Positions 20,205 through 29,375 of a DNA stretch of 44,526 nt are shown one piece after another. Origin of the DNA: an uncultured Alphaproteobacteria bacterium (GTDB lineage Bacteria > Pseudomonadota > Alphaproteobacteria > HIMB59 > GCA-002718135). The translations under genes and the position numbers were made by a program. The stretch's first letter is position 1, and every line of letters starts with the position of its first letter. The notes under the pieces were generated by a model that was given only the letters and a program-made list of their open reading frames with translations, did not search any database and was not told the origin of the DNA. The stretch covers positions 1 through 44,526 of the forward strand of contig CACMET010000012.1 in NCBI GenBank assembly GCA_902612825.1. Direction: 5' to 3'.

Positions 20205-21539
20205 CTAGATTTTTCCAAGTTTTTGCAAAATTTCGTCTCTATCAAATAATGGTAGTAGATATTTTAATTCGGGTCCATGAGATTTTCCTGTCAAAATTAA
20301 CCTCAAAGGCATAAATAAATCTTTTCCTCTAAGCCCAGTTTTTTTATTAATTTTTAATGTCCATTGATCCCATGATTTTTCATCAAAAGGATCTTCGGGT
20401 AATTCATCAATTGCCGTACTAATAAAATTATCATCTATATTTAAATCTTTAGCATTATTTATTTTTGTAATTACTTCTTCCCATTCTTTTGCTTGTTTAA
20501 TAAACGAAATATTATTTTTAATAAAACGCCAAAAACTCTCTTTTTGAAAATTAGATTTTATATTTATTAACTTATGATTAATCTCGTTATAACTAAATAA
20601 TTTAATAGTATTTTCATTAAGGTTTCTTAAGGATTCAATTGAAAATTTTGCAGAAGATTTAGATAAATTTTGAATATCAAATTTATTTACTATTTCATTT
20701 AAATCTTTAATTGGATCGATATTACTGCTCGAACCAATAAAAAGAAAATAATTAAGTAACGTAATATTTTCATATCCTTCGTCTCTAAAATTTTCAATTG
20801 AAAGACTTCCTAGCCTTTTGCTAAAACCCTTGCCAGTTTCATCAACCAAGAATGGATGATGAGCAAATGATGGAATAGAAGATTCAAAAGCCTTAAAAAT
20901 TTGAATATGATAAGCAGTATTAGCTATGTGGTCTTCCCCTCTAATAATATGCGTAATTTTTTCTTCAATATCATCAATTACTGAAGGTAAATGGTATAAC
21001 AATGTTCCATCAGCTCTAATTAAAACAGGATCACTCAAATTTTTTGCATCAAATGAAACATCTCCTTTAATAATATCTTTCCAACCAATATTTTCATGAT
21101 CTAATTTGAATCTCCAATGGGGTTGGATTCCAGATTCTATTTTTTTTTCTACTTCTTCATCACTGAGGTTTAATGATGATCTATCATAAATAGGTGGTTT
21201 CCCAGATGATAACAAAGATTTTTTCTTTAAAGCTAATTCCTCTTCTGTTTCAAAACATGGATAAAGTCTTTTCTTTTGTTTTAGAATTTGGATTTTCTCA
21301 TTGTAAATATGTTGTCTAGAGGACTGATTAAAAGTGTAACTCCAATTTAATCCAAGCCATTTAAGATCATCTTTGATACTTGTCTCAAATTCTTTAGAAC
21401 TCCTATTGGCATCAGTATCATCAATTCTTAATACAAACTCACCTTGATTTTTTTGACAAAAAATCCAATTCAAAATCGCTGATCTAGCATTACCGATATG
21501 TATTTTTCCTGTAGGGCTAGGAGCGAACCTACACTTCAT
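20205..21539 (-). CDS. gltX: Glutamyl-tRNA synthetase, divergent GluRS2-like form
   Basis: A 444-residue class I synthetase. The HIGH motif is HIGN in FAPSPTGKIHIGNARSAIL. The KMSKS loop reads GFSKRLGSLSI, the KRLGS-type loop seen in one of the two GluRS paralogues of many alphaproteobacteria. In some organisms that paralogue mischarges tRNA-Gln for later amidation by GatCAB. Which tRNA this copy prefers cannot be read from sequence. It begins one base after the nadE stop codon, so the two are coupled. Confidence 0.92.
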   Translation of the reverse strand: MKCRFAPSPTGKIHIGNARSAILNWIFCQKNQGEFVLRIDDTDANRSSKEFETSIKDDLKWLGLNWSYTFNQSSRQHIYNEKIQILKQKKRLYPCFETEEELALKKKSLLSSGKPPIYDRSSLNLSDEEVEKKIESGIQPHWRFKLDHENIGWKDIIKGDVSFDAKNLSDPVLIRADGTLLYHLPSVIDDIEEKITHIIRGEDHIANTAYHIQIFKAFESSIPSFAHHPFLVDETGKGFSKRLGSLSIENFRDEGYENITLLNYFLFIGSSSNIDPIKDLNEIVNKFDIQNLSKSSAKFSIESLRNLNENTIKLFSYNEINHKLINIKSNFQKESFWRFIKNNISFIKQAKEWEEVITKINNAKDLNIDDNFISTAIDELPEDPFDEKSWDQWTLKINKKTGLRGKDLFMPLRLILTGKSHGPELKYLLPLFDRDEILQKLGKI

Positions 21540-21540
21540 A

Positions 21541-22281
21541 TTATTCTTTAGGAATTTCGCAAACGGGAATAGGCTTCATCTTATGAAGATTTGGCTTTCT
21601 AATTTCTTCGTATCTACTGTAGTATTCACTAGACTTATTTTCCATTGCTTCTTCTAATTGCTTATATGAAAGACCAAGCTGGCTTTCATCATTTCTACTA
21701 TCATCCCATAAACCATCTGTCGGTGCTGCGCTAATAATATCTTTTATAACCCCAATTTCTTCGGCTAATTCCCACACTTCAGTTTTAGTACAATCTGCTA
21801 TTGGCGATATATCTACGCCTCCATCACCATATTTTGTATAAAATCCAACACCAAAATCTTCAACTTTATTTCCAGTACCAACAACTATACCATTATTACT
21901 TTGAGCTATTTGGTATAGGGTTACCATTCTTAGTCTAGATCTTGAATTTGCAAAAGCTAACTCACTATCAAAATTTTGCATCGTATTTTGAAATGTTTTA
22001 AAAACATTATCTAGCTCGATTATTTTTGTTTCTACGTTTGGGTAATTTTTCTCTAAAAATTCTAAATGCCTTAAACTTAAATCATGTTGTGATGAATTTT
22101 GCTTAATAGGCATTGAAACAGCTATAGTTTTTAAACCAGTTTGAGCACATAAGGTGCTAGTAAGAGCTGAGTCAACTCCTCCTGACACTCCTATTACTAG
22201 TGTAGTTGGATTATTATTTATAGATTTAGCGTAATCTTTAATCCAGTTAGAAATGTATACGATTTTATCTTTTGAATTCAT
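21541..22281 (-). CDS. nadE: NAD synthetase, ammonia-dependent
   Basis: A 246-residue adenine-nucleotide alpha-hydrolase that amidates nicotinic acid adenine dinucleotide to NAD. The PP-loop is GVSGGVDSALTSTL (SGGVDS, residues 33-38). GTGNKVEDFGVGFYTKYGDGGVDISPIADCTKTEV, given in its parts, contains the family's FGV..TKYGDGG..D motif. The glutaminase domain of the longer NadE form is absent, so free ammonia is expected to be the nitrogen source. It sits between the DAHP synthase and gltX genes. Confidence 0.95.
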   Translation of the reverse strand: MNSKDKIVYISNWIKDYAKSINNNPTTLVIGVSGGVDSALTSTLCAQTGLKTIAVSMPIKQNSSQHDLSLRHLEFLEKNYPNVETKIIELDNVFKTFQNTMQNFDSELAFANSRSRLRMVTLYQIAQSNNGIVVGTGNKVEDFGVGFYTKYGDGGVDISPIADCTKTEVWELAEEIGVIKDIISAAPTDGLWDDSRNDESQLGLSYKQLEEAMENKSSEYYSRYEEIRKPNLHKMKPIPVCEIPKE

Positions 22282-22302
22282 ATGTAATATATAAATATAA
22301 AT

Positions 22303-23676
22303 TTATAAATTTGAAGATTGCTTTGAGAGTAATTTTTCTTCTTTTAAAAAATCTGATAATAAAAAAGCCAATTCTAGAGACTGCGAGGCATTTAGTCTCG
22401 GATCACAATATGTATGATATCTATTTTTTAGATCTTCATCTGTTATTTCTTGAAGACCTCCCATACATTCTGTAACATCTTGACCAGTCATTTCTAAATG
22501 GACGCCGCCTGGATATGTTCCTTCGCTTCTGTGAATTTGAAAAAATTGCTGAATTTCAGAAATTATATCTTTTAATGGCCTAGTTTTAAAACCAGTGTTA
22601 GATTTGATAGTATTTCCATGCATGGGGTCACAAGTCCAAACAACATTTTTACCAGCTGAATTAACTGATCTAATTATTTTTGGAAGTATTCCACTAACTT
22701 TTTCATGACCCATTCTACATATCAGCGTTATTTTTCCAGCTTCATTATTTGGATTCAACACATCTAATATCTTTAATAGTTCTTCTGTCTTTGTGCTTGG
22801 ACCAACTTTAATACCTATAGGGTTCTCAATACCTCTTAAAAATTCAATATGTGCTCCATCAAGTTGTCGTGTTCTGTCACCTACCCATAACATGTGAGCT
22901 GAAACATCGTACCACTTACCTGAAGTACTATCTATTCTTGTTAATGCTTCCTCATATTGAAGAAGTAAAGCTTCATGACTTGTAAAGAAGTCTGTTTCAT
23001 TTAATTGTCTTACACTGTTTCCATTTATTCCACATGCCTCCATAAAAGATAAGCATTCGTCAATTCTAGAAGATATCTCTCTAAATTTAGCAGCATTCTC
23101 ACCTTTAACAAAATTTAGGTTCCATTGATGTATTTTATTTAAATTAGCAAAACCGCCCTGAGAAAAAGCTCTTAAAAGATTAAGTGTAGATGCAGACTGA
23201 TTGTAGGCCTGAATTAATCTATCTGGATTAGGATCTCTGTCTTTTTGATTGAAGTCTATCCCATTAATTATATCGCCTTTATAAGACTCAAGTTCTAAAT
23301 CATTAATAACTTCTGTGGCAGAAGATCTTGGCTTTGCAAACTGTCCAGCAATTCTTCCTACTTTAACAATTGGACAAGAAGCGCCAAACGTTAATACAAC
23401 AGCCATTTGTAAAATAACTTTAAATGTATCTCTAATATTATCTGGATGAAAATCTGCAAAACTTTCTGCACAATCTCCACCTTGTAATAAAAAAGCATTT
23501 CCGTTTGAAACTTCTCCAAGTTTCTTTTTTAATAGTCTTGCTTCTCCAGCAAAAACTAAAGGTGGATATTTGGAAATTTCATTTAGAGTTTTATTTAGAT
23601 GATCTTCATTCTGATAGTTAGGCATATGAAGAGCATTTTTATTTCTCCAACTATTAGGTGACCATTTATCGCTCAT
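22303..23676 (-). CDS. aroG: Class II (plant-like) DAHP synthase
   Basis: A 457-residue 3-deoxy-D-arabino-heptulosonate 7-phosphate synthase, which condenses PEP and erythrose 4-phosphate as the first shikimate step. It starts WSPNSWRNKNALHMPNY and has FLLQGGDCAESF, RIAGQFAKPRS, WVGDRTRQLDGAHIE and CRMGHEKVSGILPKII. All are hallmarks of the class II family, unrelated in sequence to E. coli AroF/G/H. Length is normal. It lies 47 bp after glmU, and nadE follows 21 bp downstream. Confidence 0.95.
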   Translation of the reverse strand: MSDKWSPNSWRNKNALHMPNYQNEDHLNKTLNEISKYPPLVFAGEARLLKKKLGEVSNGNAFLLQGGDCAESFADFHPDNIRDTFKVILQMAVVLTFGASCPIVKVGRIAGQFAKPRSSATEVINDLELESYKGDIINGIDFNQKDRDPNPDRLIQAYNQSASTLNLLRAFSQGGFANLNKIHQWNLNFVKGENAAKFREISSRIDECLSFMEACGINGNSVRQLNETDFFTSHEALLLQYEEALTRIDSTSGKWYDVSAHMLWVGDRTRQLDGAHIEFLRGIENPIGIKVGPSTKTEELLKILDVLNPNNEAGKITLICRMGHEKVSGILPKIIRSVNSAGKNVVWTCDPMHGNTIKSNTGFKTRPLKDIISEIQQFFQIHRSEGTYPGGVHLEMTGQDVTECMGGLQEITDEDLKNRYHTYCDPRLNASQSLELAFLLSDFLKEEKLLSKQSSNL

Positions 23677-23723
23677 AATTTGAAAAGGCTCATAAACCCT
23701 AATATATCTTGAAACAAGGGTTA

Positions 23724-25022
23724 TTATTTAGATCTTTTATTTCTTAGAATTTTTAAGGCTGATCTTTCAATAGCAAGTGAATTTTTGGGAATATTTTTAG
23801 TGATAACACTACCTGCGCCAATTCTAGATTTAGACTCAATTACAACTGGAGCAATGAGTGATGTGTTTGAACCTATAAATACATTATCTTTTATTATCGT
23901 TTTGTGTTTTTTCTTTCCATCAAAGTTACAAGTTATTGTGCCGGCACCTATATTCACATTATTTCCTATTTCTGAATCTCCAACATATGAAAGATGAGCA
24001 ATAGAAACATTATTTCCAATTTTAGAATTTTTTATTTCAACAAAGTTACCAATCTTTGATTTTTTTCCGATTTTTGTTTTTGGTCTTAATCTAGCACTTG
24101 GACCAATATGTGAATTTTCATCTATTGTAACCTCTTCTAAGTATGAATTACTTTTAATTATTGAACCTTTTTTTATAATTGTTTTTTCCTTTATTGTAAC
24201 ATTGCTTTCAATTGTAACAGTAGGTTCAATTTTGGTGTCATAGCTTAAATAACAAGTATTGGGTTTTAAAAAATTGACTCCATTTTTTATAAAATTTTTT
24301 ACGTATTTTTTTTGCAAGATATTTTGTACAACATTAAAATCATCCAATGTATTTATGCCCAACATTGTTTCTTTGTTGCACTCAATATAATTGATAGGAA
24401 TATTTTTTTTTGAAAAAATTTTGCATATATCAGGAAGATATCTTTCTTTTTTAATTTTATTTTCTTTAATATTTTTTAAATTATCAAATAATAATTTAGT
24501 ATTTGCTATCAAAATACCAGAATTACATAAATTAATTTTTTTTTGTTCAGGTTTTAAATTGATTTGCTCAATTATTTCTTCAACGTAGTTGTTATTCAAT
24601 AATAACCTACCATAACCATGTGGCTCTGAAGTATTAAATGCAATTAATGAAGCTTTCGCTTTACTTTTTTTAAATTTACTAACTAGTTTTCTTATATCTT
24701 TAACTTCAACTAAAGGTGTATCACCAAATAAAATTAAAATATTTTTTGATTTAACAAATTTTTTAACTTGCTCAATTGCATCAGCGGTTCCTTTTTGTTT
24801 TTTTTGAACAACTAACTTTGAGGTACTTAATATTAACTTTAATTCTTCTTTATTTTTTTCATTAGATACAACTAATATATTTTTACCAGATATTTTTTTT
24901 GCAATATTAAAAATATGTGAAACAATTGGTAAACCGCATAATGGATAAACAAGCTTTGATTTACTTGCTTTAAATCTCGTACTATTGCCTGCAGCAAGTA
25001 TAACAGTTGTGATATCAGACAT
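23724..25022 (-). CDS. glmU: Bifunctional UDP-GlcNAc pyrophosphorylase / GlcN-1-P acetyltransferase
   Basis: A 432-residue enzyme making UDP-GlcNAc for peptidoglycan and lipid A. The N-terminal nucleotidyltransferase domain starts TVILAAGNSTRFKASKSKLVY. The C-terminal left-handed beta-helix has repeated hexapeptides (IGNNVSIAHLSYVGDSEIG, NVNIGAGTITCNFDG). ARLRPKTKIGKKSKIGNFVEIKNS and IAPVVIESKSRIGAGSVI complete the acetyltransferase site. It is slightly shorter than E. coli GlmU (456) and unusually Lys/Ile-rich. The parA-like gene ends 4 bp upstream of its start. Confidence 0.94.
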   Translation of the reverse strand: MSDITTVILAAGNSTRFKASKSKLVYPLCGLPIVSHIFNIAKKISGKNILVVSNEKNKEELKLILSTSKLVVQKKQKGTADAIEQVKKFVKSKNILILFGDTPLVEVKDIRKLVSKFKKSKAKASLIAFNTSEPHGYGRLLLNNNYVEEIIEQINLKPEQKKINLCNSGILIANTKLLFDNLKNIKENKIKKERYLPDICKIFSKKNIPINYIECNKETMLGINTLDDFNVVQNILQKKYVKNFIKNGVNFLKPNTCYLSYDTKIEPTVTIESNVTIKEKTIIKKGSIIKSNSYLEEVTIDENSHIGPSARLRPKTKIGKKSKIGNFVEIKNSKIGNNVSIAHLSYVGDSEIGNNVNIGAGTITCNFDGKKKHKTIIKDNVFIGSNTSLIAPVVIESKSRIGAGSVITKNIPKNSLAIERSALKILRNKRSK

Positions 25023-25026
25023 TAAG

Positions 25027-25659
25027 TTAGAAATTTCTTAAAATTTCGTTTCCAACATTAATTATTTCTTTTGAAGCATCTGATGTAACACTTATATCTA
25101 CTACACCCCTTCCAACTGAGAATGTTTCTGCAAATAATACTTTGCTAGACAGTCGGGAGCGAGCAATTTTAGCACCAGCGTATCTTAAACGCAAAATCAT
25201 TGCGTCAGTTAATTTTGCTCTCGGCATCACTCTATTAAGAATAATTATTGGATTTTTTCTTTCTTGTTTTGCAATTTTTAAAAAAGGAAGTGTAGCCATT
25301 AAGTCTACTGGACTTGGTTGTACTGGAACAAATACTCTATCAGAAGCTTTTACAACCTGCATTGTTTCAAAAGTTATAGATGGAGGGCTATCAATTATTA
25401 TAAAGTCGTACTTTCTTTTTATGGCTTTAATTTCATCTATTAAATTCCTTATATCAAAATTTAATTGAGTTATTCCAATATCATCTTCACCATAATAAGA
25501 TTTTCTTGCTTCAAGCCAATATGATAGACTTTTTTGTGCATCAGCATCTATAACAGCTACTTTGTAACCACTATTGCTCCACAAAACTGATAAATTTGCT
25601 GAAAGAGTCGATTTACCTGAACCACCTTTTTGATTCGAAAATGCTATAACTTTTCCCAT
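25027..25659 (-). CDS. Orphan ParA/MinD-type ATPase
   Basis: A P-loop ATPase of the ParA family. The deviant Walker A KGGSGKST lies at residues 11-18 with the MGK start, AVIDADAQKSLSYW follows, and FIIIDSPPSITFETMQVVKASD supplies the switch region. The ATG at 25659 is chosen; the reading frame opens two codons earlier at a TTG. There is no adjacent parB or parS-like element. It is short (about 210 residues) and chromosomal, so it resembles the ParA-like positioning ATPases that place protein cargo, not a plasmid partition gene. The cargo is unknown. It heads the minus-strand run and is divergent from tsaC. Confidence 0.88.
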   Translation of the reverse strand: MGKVIAFSNQKGGSGKSTLSANLSVLWSNSGYKVAVIDADAQKSLSYWLEARKSYYGEDDIGITQLNFDIRNLIDEIKAIKRKYDFIIIDSPPSITFETMQVVKASDRVFVPVQPSPVDLMATLPFLKIAKQERKNPIIILNRVMPRAKLTDAMILRLRYAGAKIARSRLSSKVLFAETFSVGRGVVDISVTSDASKEIINVGNEILRNF

Positions 25660-25716
25660 ATACAAGTATTGATAATAACTATTTTAAAGATAGATGGAAA
25701 CATTTTATAAAAAAAT

Positions 25717-26634
25717 ATGAAAAAAAATAAGTTAGATATTGCAAAAAATTTATTAAGCAGTGGAGAACTTGTAATATTTCCCACAGAAACAGTATTTGGT
25801 CTTGGAGCAGATGCAACAAATGATGAGGCTGTAAAATCTATTTTTAAAGTAAAAAAAAGACCAAGAAGTAATCCAATTATCTGTCACTTTAAAAGTATTA
25901 AACAAATAGAAAAATATTTTATTTTAAATAAATTTGAAAAAAAATTAGGTTCAAAATTCTGGCCTGGTCCTTTGACAATAATATTAAAAAAAAAGAAAAA
26001 TTCTAAAATATCAAAATTAGTCTCTAATAACTCAACTTTAGTTGGCTGCAGAATTCCTGGTAATAAATTGGCTAAAAAATTAATTACTTTATTTGACCTA
26101 CCTATTGCAGCCCCTAGTGCTAATCTGTCAGAAAGAACTTCCGCAACCAATATTATGGATATCGATCCTATTCTAGTAAAAAAAATATTTGTTTTAAAAG
26201 ATAAACAGTCTTCTCATGGACTAGAGTCCACAGTTGTTAGAATTGATGCCAATAATGAAATTGAAGTATTAAGATATGGCAGCATAACTGTTGAAGAGCT
26301 AAATAAATATGCAAAAGTAAAAATTAAAAAGAAATCATCTATTTCTCCTGGTAATTTAAAAAAACATTATTCAACTTTAAAGCCAATAAGAATGAATGCT
26401 AAGAGAATACTAAAAAATGAAGGTTTATTAAATTTTGGCAATAATAAATTAAAGTCTGAAATAATTAATTTAAATTTGAGTAATAAAAAAAATTTAAATG
26501 AAGCAGCAAAAAATTTTTATCATTATCTTCATAAATTAGATCAAAGTAGATGCAAAAAAATTGCTGTAGTAGAAATACCTGATAAAGGGCTTGGCAAAAC
26601 TATAAATGACAGATTAAGAAGAGCAATTAAGTAA
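25717..26634 (+). CDS. tsaC: L-threonylcarbamoyladenylate synthase, Sua5 type
   Basis: A 305-residue two-domain protein. The N-terminal YrdC/TsaC domain has GELVIFPTETVFGLGADATN, KKRPRSNPIICHF, WPGPLTIILKKK, GCRIPGN and LPIAAPSANLS. The linker SPGNLKKHYSTLKPIRM leads into a C-terminal Sua5-specific domain. The reaction makes threonylcarbamoyl-AMP from Thr, bicarbonate and ATP for the universal t6A37 tRNA modification. The start ATG is 57 bp from the divergent parA-like gene. The stop abuts the end of puuB on the other strand. Confidence 0.94.
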   Translation: MKKNKLDIAKNLLSSGELVIFPTETVFGLGADATNDEAVKSIFKVKKRPRSNPIICHFKSIKQIEKYFILNKFEKKLGSKFWPGPLTIILKKKKNSKISKLVSNNSTLVGCRIPGNKLAKKLITLFDLPIAAPSANLSERTSATNIMDIDPILVKKIFVLKDKQSSHGLESTVVRIDANNEIEVLRYGSITVEELNKYAKVKIKKKSSISPGNLKKHYSTLKPIRMNAKRILKNEGLLNFGNNKLKSEIINLNLSNKKNLNEAAKNFYHYLHKLDQSRCKKIAVVEIPDKGLGKTINDRLRRAIK

Positions 26635-27957
26635 TTACAATCTATTTAAATAATCCATTAACCTATAATAAATAATGGCTGAAGAATACAATGGTCTTCT
26701 AAACATGTTGCCACCTGGAATTTTAAAATGATTAATTTGCTCAAACATATCAAAATTATTTGATTTATTTAAAATTTTTTCAGCTACCATTTTTCCTCCC
26801 ATAATACTCATAGCTAAACCATGCCCAGAGTAAGCATGGGCATAATATAACTTTTGATTCATTATAGTTCCAAAAATAGGCAATCTATTAATCGATATTG
26901 CCAAGGTACCTCCCCAAGAAAATTCAATTTTAAATTTTTTTAATTCAGGAAAAACTTTATACATTCGTTTAGAAACAAAACTCTTTGCATCTTTTACAAA
27001 ATGAGATGTAATTGTTTCAGGTCCTCCAAAAAGAAGTCTGTAGTCTTCTGAAAATCTATAATAATCAATCATAAATCTAGAATCTATTACCCCACAATTT
27101 CTTTTGATTAATTTAGTTGCCAGATCTTTTCCGAGAGGTTCAGTTGCAATAATATAATTGTTTATAGGCATAAAATAATTTCTTTTTGATCCTAAAAGAT
27201 TATCAAGATAACCATTACAACCAATAATTACTTTCTTCGCTTTAATAATATTTTTTCCAGAATGAATTATAACTTCTTTTTGATTATCAATAATTTTATC
27301 AGCTGGAGAATTTTCATATATATTTATACCATTTGCTAAACACTGTTCTGCTAAGCCATATGTTAGTTTTAATGGGTTCAAATGATAAGAATCCTTTAAA
27401 AGCATCCCAGAAAAATATCTGTCACTATTAACTTCATCTCTTATTGAATTGTGATCAAAGTATTCATAGTTATTATAATTATAATTCTTCTGCATATGCT
27501 CAATTTCATCTTCAAAATATTTATAATCTTTTTTAGTGTTGCCAACATGAAGAACACCTTGTCTAAGAGCACAATCAATTTTGTATTTTTCAATTAAATT
27601 AACTACATTTGAAACAGCATCTAATCCAACTTTCCAAAAAAATTTTGCTTTTTCAATACCAAATTTTTTTTCTAGGTAGAATTGATCCTTTCTCATACCA
27701 ATTCCTAGTTGACCACCATTCCTACCAGAGGCACCAGATCCTACTTTGTTTGCTTCCAAAATAGTTATTGATAAACCTTGATTAGATAAATTTAATGCAG
27801 AAGAAATACCTGTTAAACCACCTCCAATAATACATACATCAGTTGAAATATTCTCATTTAATTTAATTTGATTAGGAAAATTAGGTGCCGAAAATTTATA
27901 AAAACTCTCTTTTTCATTATCATGTTGATTAAAGGTCCTTTTTTTTGTAGTAAACAT
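26635..27957 (-). CDS. puuB: Gamma-glutamylputrescine oxidase-like FAD oxidoreductase
   Basis: A 440-residue DAO-family flavoprotein. The dinucleotide-binding motif GGGLTG is at residues 45-50 in VCIIGGGLTGISSALNL, followed by GSGASGRNGGQLGIGMR as in PuuB. The C-terminus has YAHAYSGHGLAMSIMGGKMVAEKI. PuuB oxidises gamma-glutamyl-putrescine to the aldehyde with H2O2 formation. Divergence from puuA (50-bp gap) and proximity to potFGHI and aguAB support the putrescine assignment. DAO-family substrate range is broad, so another amine is possible. Confidence 0.85.
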   Translation of the reverse strand: MFTTKKRTFNQHDNEKESFYKFSAPNFPNQIKLNENISTDVCIIGGGLTGISSALNLSNQGLSITILEANKVGSGASGRNGGQLGIGMRKDQFYLEKKFGIEKAKFFWKVGLDAVSNVVNLIEKYKIDCALRQGVLHVGNTKKDYKYFEDEIEHMQKNYNYNNYEYFDHNSIRDEVNSDRYFSGMLLKDSYHLNPLKLTYGLAEQCLANGINIYENSPADKIIDNQKEVIIHSGKNIIKAKKVIIGCNGYLDNLLGSKRNYFMPINNYIIATEPLGKDLATKLIKRNCGVIDSRFMIDYYRFSEDYRLLFGGPETITSHFVKDAKSFVSKRMYKVFPELKKFKIEFSWGGTLAISINRLPIFGTIMNQKLYYAHAYSGHGLAMSIMGGKMVAEKILNKSNNFDMFEQINHFKIPGGNMFRRPLYSSAIIYYRLMDYLNRL

Positions 27958-28007
27958 TAACTTATCTTTAATGGTTTAATAATAATTAGTAAACAAACAG
28001 TCTCAAT

Positions 28008-29375
28008 ATGATTGAAAAATTTCAAAATTGGTTTCATGAAAACTCTATTACAGAAGTTGAATGTTTAGTTCCAGATCTTGGAGGTATAGCAAGGGGAAAA
28101 ATTTTACCAACTAATAAATTTTTAAAAGGACTGGAAGATGAAAGTCACAGATTACCACAGTCAACTTTTATTCAAACGATATCAGGAGATTATGCAACTG
28201 AGGACTCTGCCGGTGCTTTACCAAGAAGTGTTTACAATCCAACTGACATTGATGTAATTTTAAAACCAGACTTTGATACAATGAGAGTAGTGCCATGGTA
28301 CGAAGACCCTACTGCACAAATTATCTGTGATGCAATAAATCTTAACGGAGATGATGTTATAAATTCTAGTAGGAATGCTCTAAAAAATATTTTAAAACTT
28401 TATAAAAAAGATAAATTAATTCCAATTGTTTCACCAGAGTTAGAATTTTATTTAGTAAAACCTAATGCTGACTCAGATTATCCTCTTGAAGTACCAGTGG
28501 GTCAATCAGGTAGACAAGAAACAGGTAAGCAAGCCTTGGGTATAGATGCTGTTAACGAATTTGATCATCTTTTTGAAGATGTATATAATTATTGTGAAGC
28601 ACAAAATATTGAAATTGATACTATTAACCATGAATCTGGTTCAGCTCAGATGGAAATTAATTTTCAGCATGGTGATCCTTTAGATCTAGCAGATCAGGTA
28701 TTTTTATTTAAACGAACTCTAAGACAGTCGGCTTTGAAACATAAACTTCATGCAACATTTATGGCAAAACCTATGGAGAACCAACCAGGTAGTGCAATGC
28801 ACATACATCAATCAATATATAATGAAAAAAATAAAAATATTTTTTTTAATCAATCATCTAAAATTTCAAAAAAAATGAAAAATTATTTAGGTGGGTTGGA
28901 AAAATATACTCCATTATTAATGCCTATATACGCTCCAAATATAAATTCATTTAGAAGATTGTTTGCAACTTGGGGTGCTCCTAAAAATGTTAAATGGGGA
29001 ATAGGTAATAGAAGTTGTGGTTTTAGAATTCCATCAATTGAGGAAAGGAATATACGTATTGAAAATAGAATTCCTGGATCTGATACAAATCCATATCTTG
29101 TTTTTGCAGCTAATTTAGCCTCAGGATATTTAGGAATGAAAAACAATTTAAAACCAAATCCAGAAACTAAAGATAGTGCATTTAAAGATAAAAATTCTAA
29201 TTTACCTAAAAATATGGATGAATCGTTAACTCTCTTTGAAAATGATGAAGATATAAAATCTATATTTAACGAAAAATTTGTAAGGTCGATTGCTGCGATA
29301 AGAAGAGTTGAGTATCAAGCTTATTTATCAGTAATAAGTTCTTGGGAGCGAGAATATTTATTACTTAATGTTTAA
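28008..29375 (+). CDS. puuA: Gamma-glutamylputrescine synthetase (glutamine synthetase family)
   Basis: A 455-residue class I GS-like ligase. It starts WFHENSITEVECLVPDLGGIARGK with the family's beta-grasp N-domain. SPELEFYLV, NHESGSAQMEINF, SAMHIHQSIY, NRSCGFRIPS and ENRIPGSDTNPYLVFAA form the ATP/Glu site. These match PuuA, which joins Glu to putrescine, more than nitrogen-assimilating GlnA. The last 11 bp overlap the 3' end of convergent potI. puuC and puuD, which would finish the pathway, are not in the window. Confidence 0.9.
   Translation: MIEKFQNWFHENSITEVECLVPDLGGIARGKILPTNKFLKGLEDESHRLPQSTFIQTISGDYATEDSAGALPRSVYNPTDIDVILKPDFDTMRVVPWYEDPTAQIICDAINLNGDDVINSSRNALKNILKLYKKDKLIPIVSPELEFYLVKPNADSDYPLEVPVGQSGRQETGKQALGIDAVNEFDHLFEDVYNYCEAQNIEIDTINHESGSAQMEINFQHGDPLDLADQVFLFKRTLRQSALKHKLHATFMAKPMENQPGSAMHIHQSIYNEKNKNIFFNQSSKISKKMKNYLGGLEKYTPLLMPIYAPNINSFRRLFATWGAPKNVKWGIGNRSCGFRIPSIEERNIRIENRIPGSDTNPYLVFAANLASGYLGMKNNLKPNPETKDSAFKDKNSNLPKNMDESLTLFENDEDIKSIFNEKFVRSIAAIRRVEYQAYLSVISSWEREYLLLNV

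Noticed and set aside
22272..22475. Plus-strand frame antisense to the class II DAHP synthase C-terminus
   Set aside because: No conserved domain, covered by a clear gene on the other strand, as for the other antisense frames in alaS, recA, glmU and potG.
23677..23723. Terminator between glmU and the DAHP synthase gene
   Set aside because: Only a 6-bp AACCCT/AGGGTT pairing with a long loop and no T-run; too weak to call.
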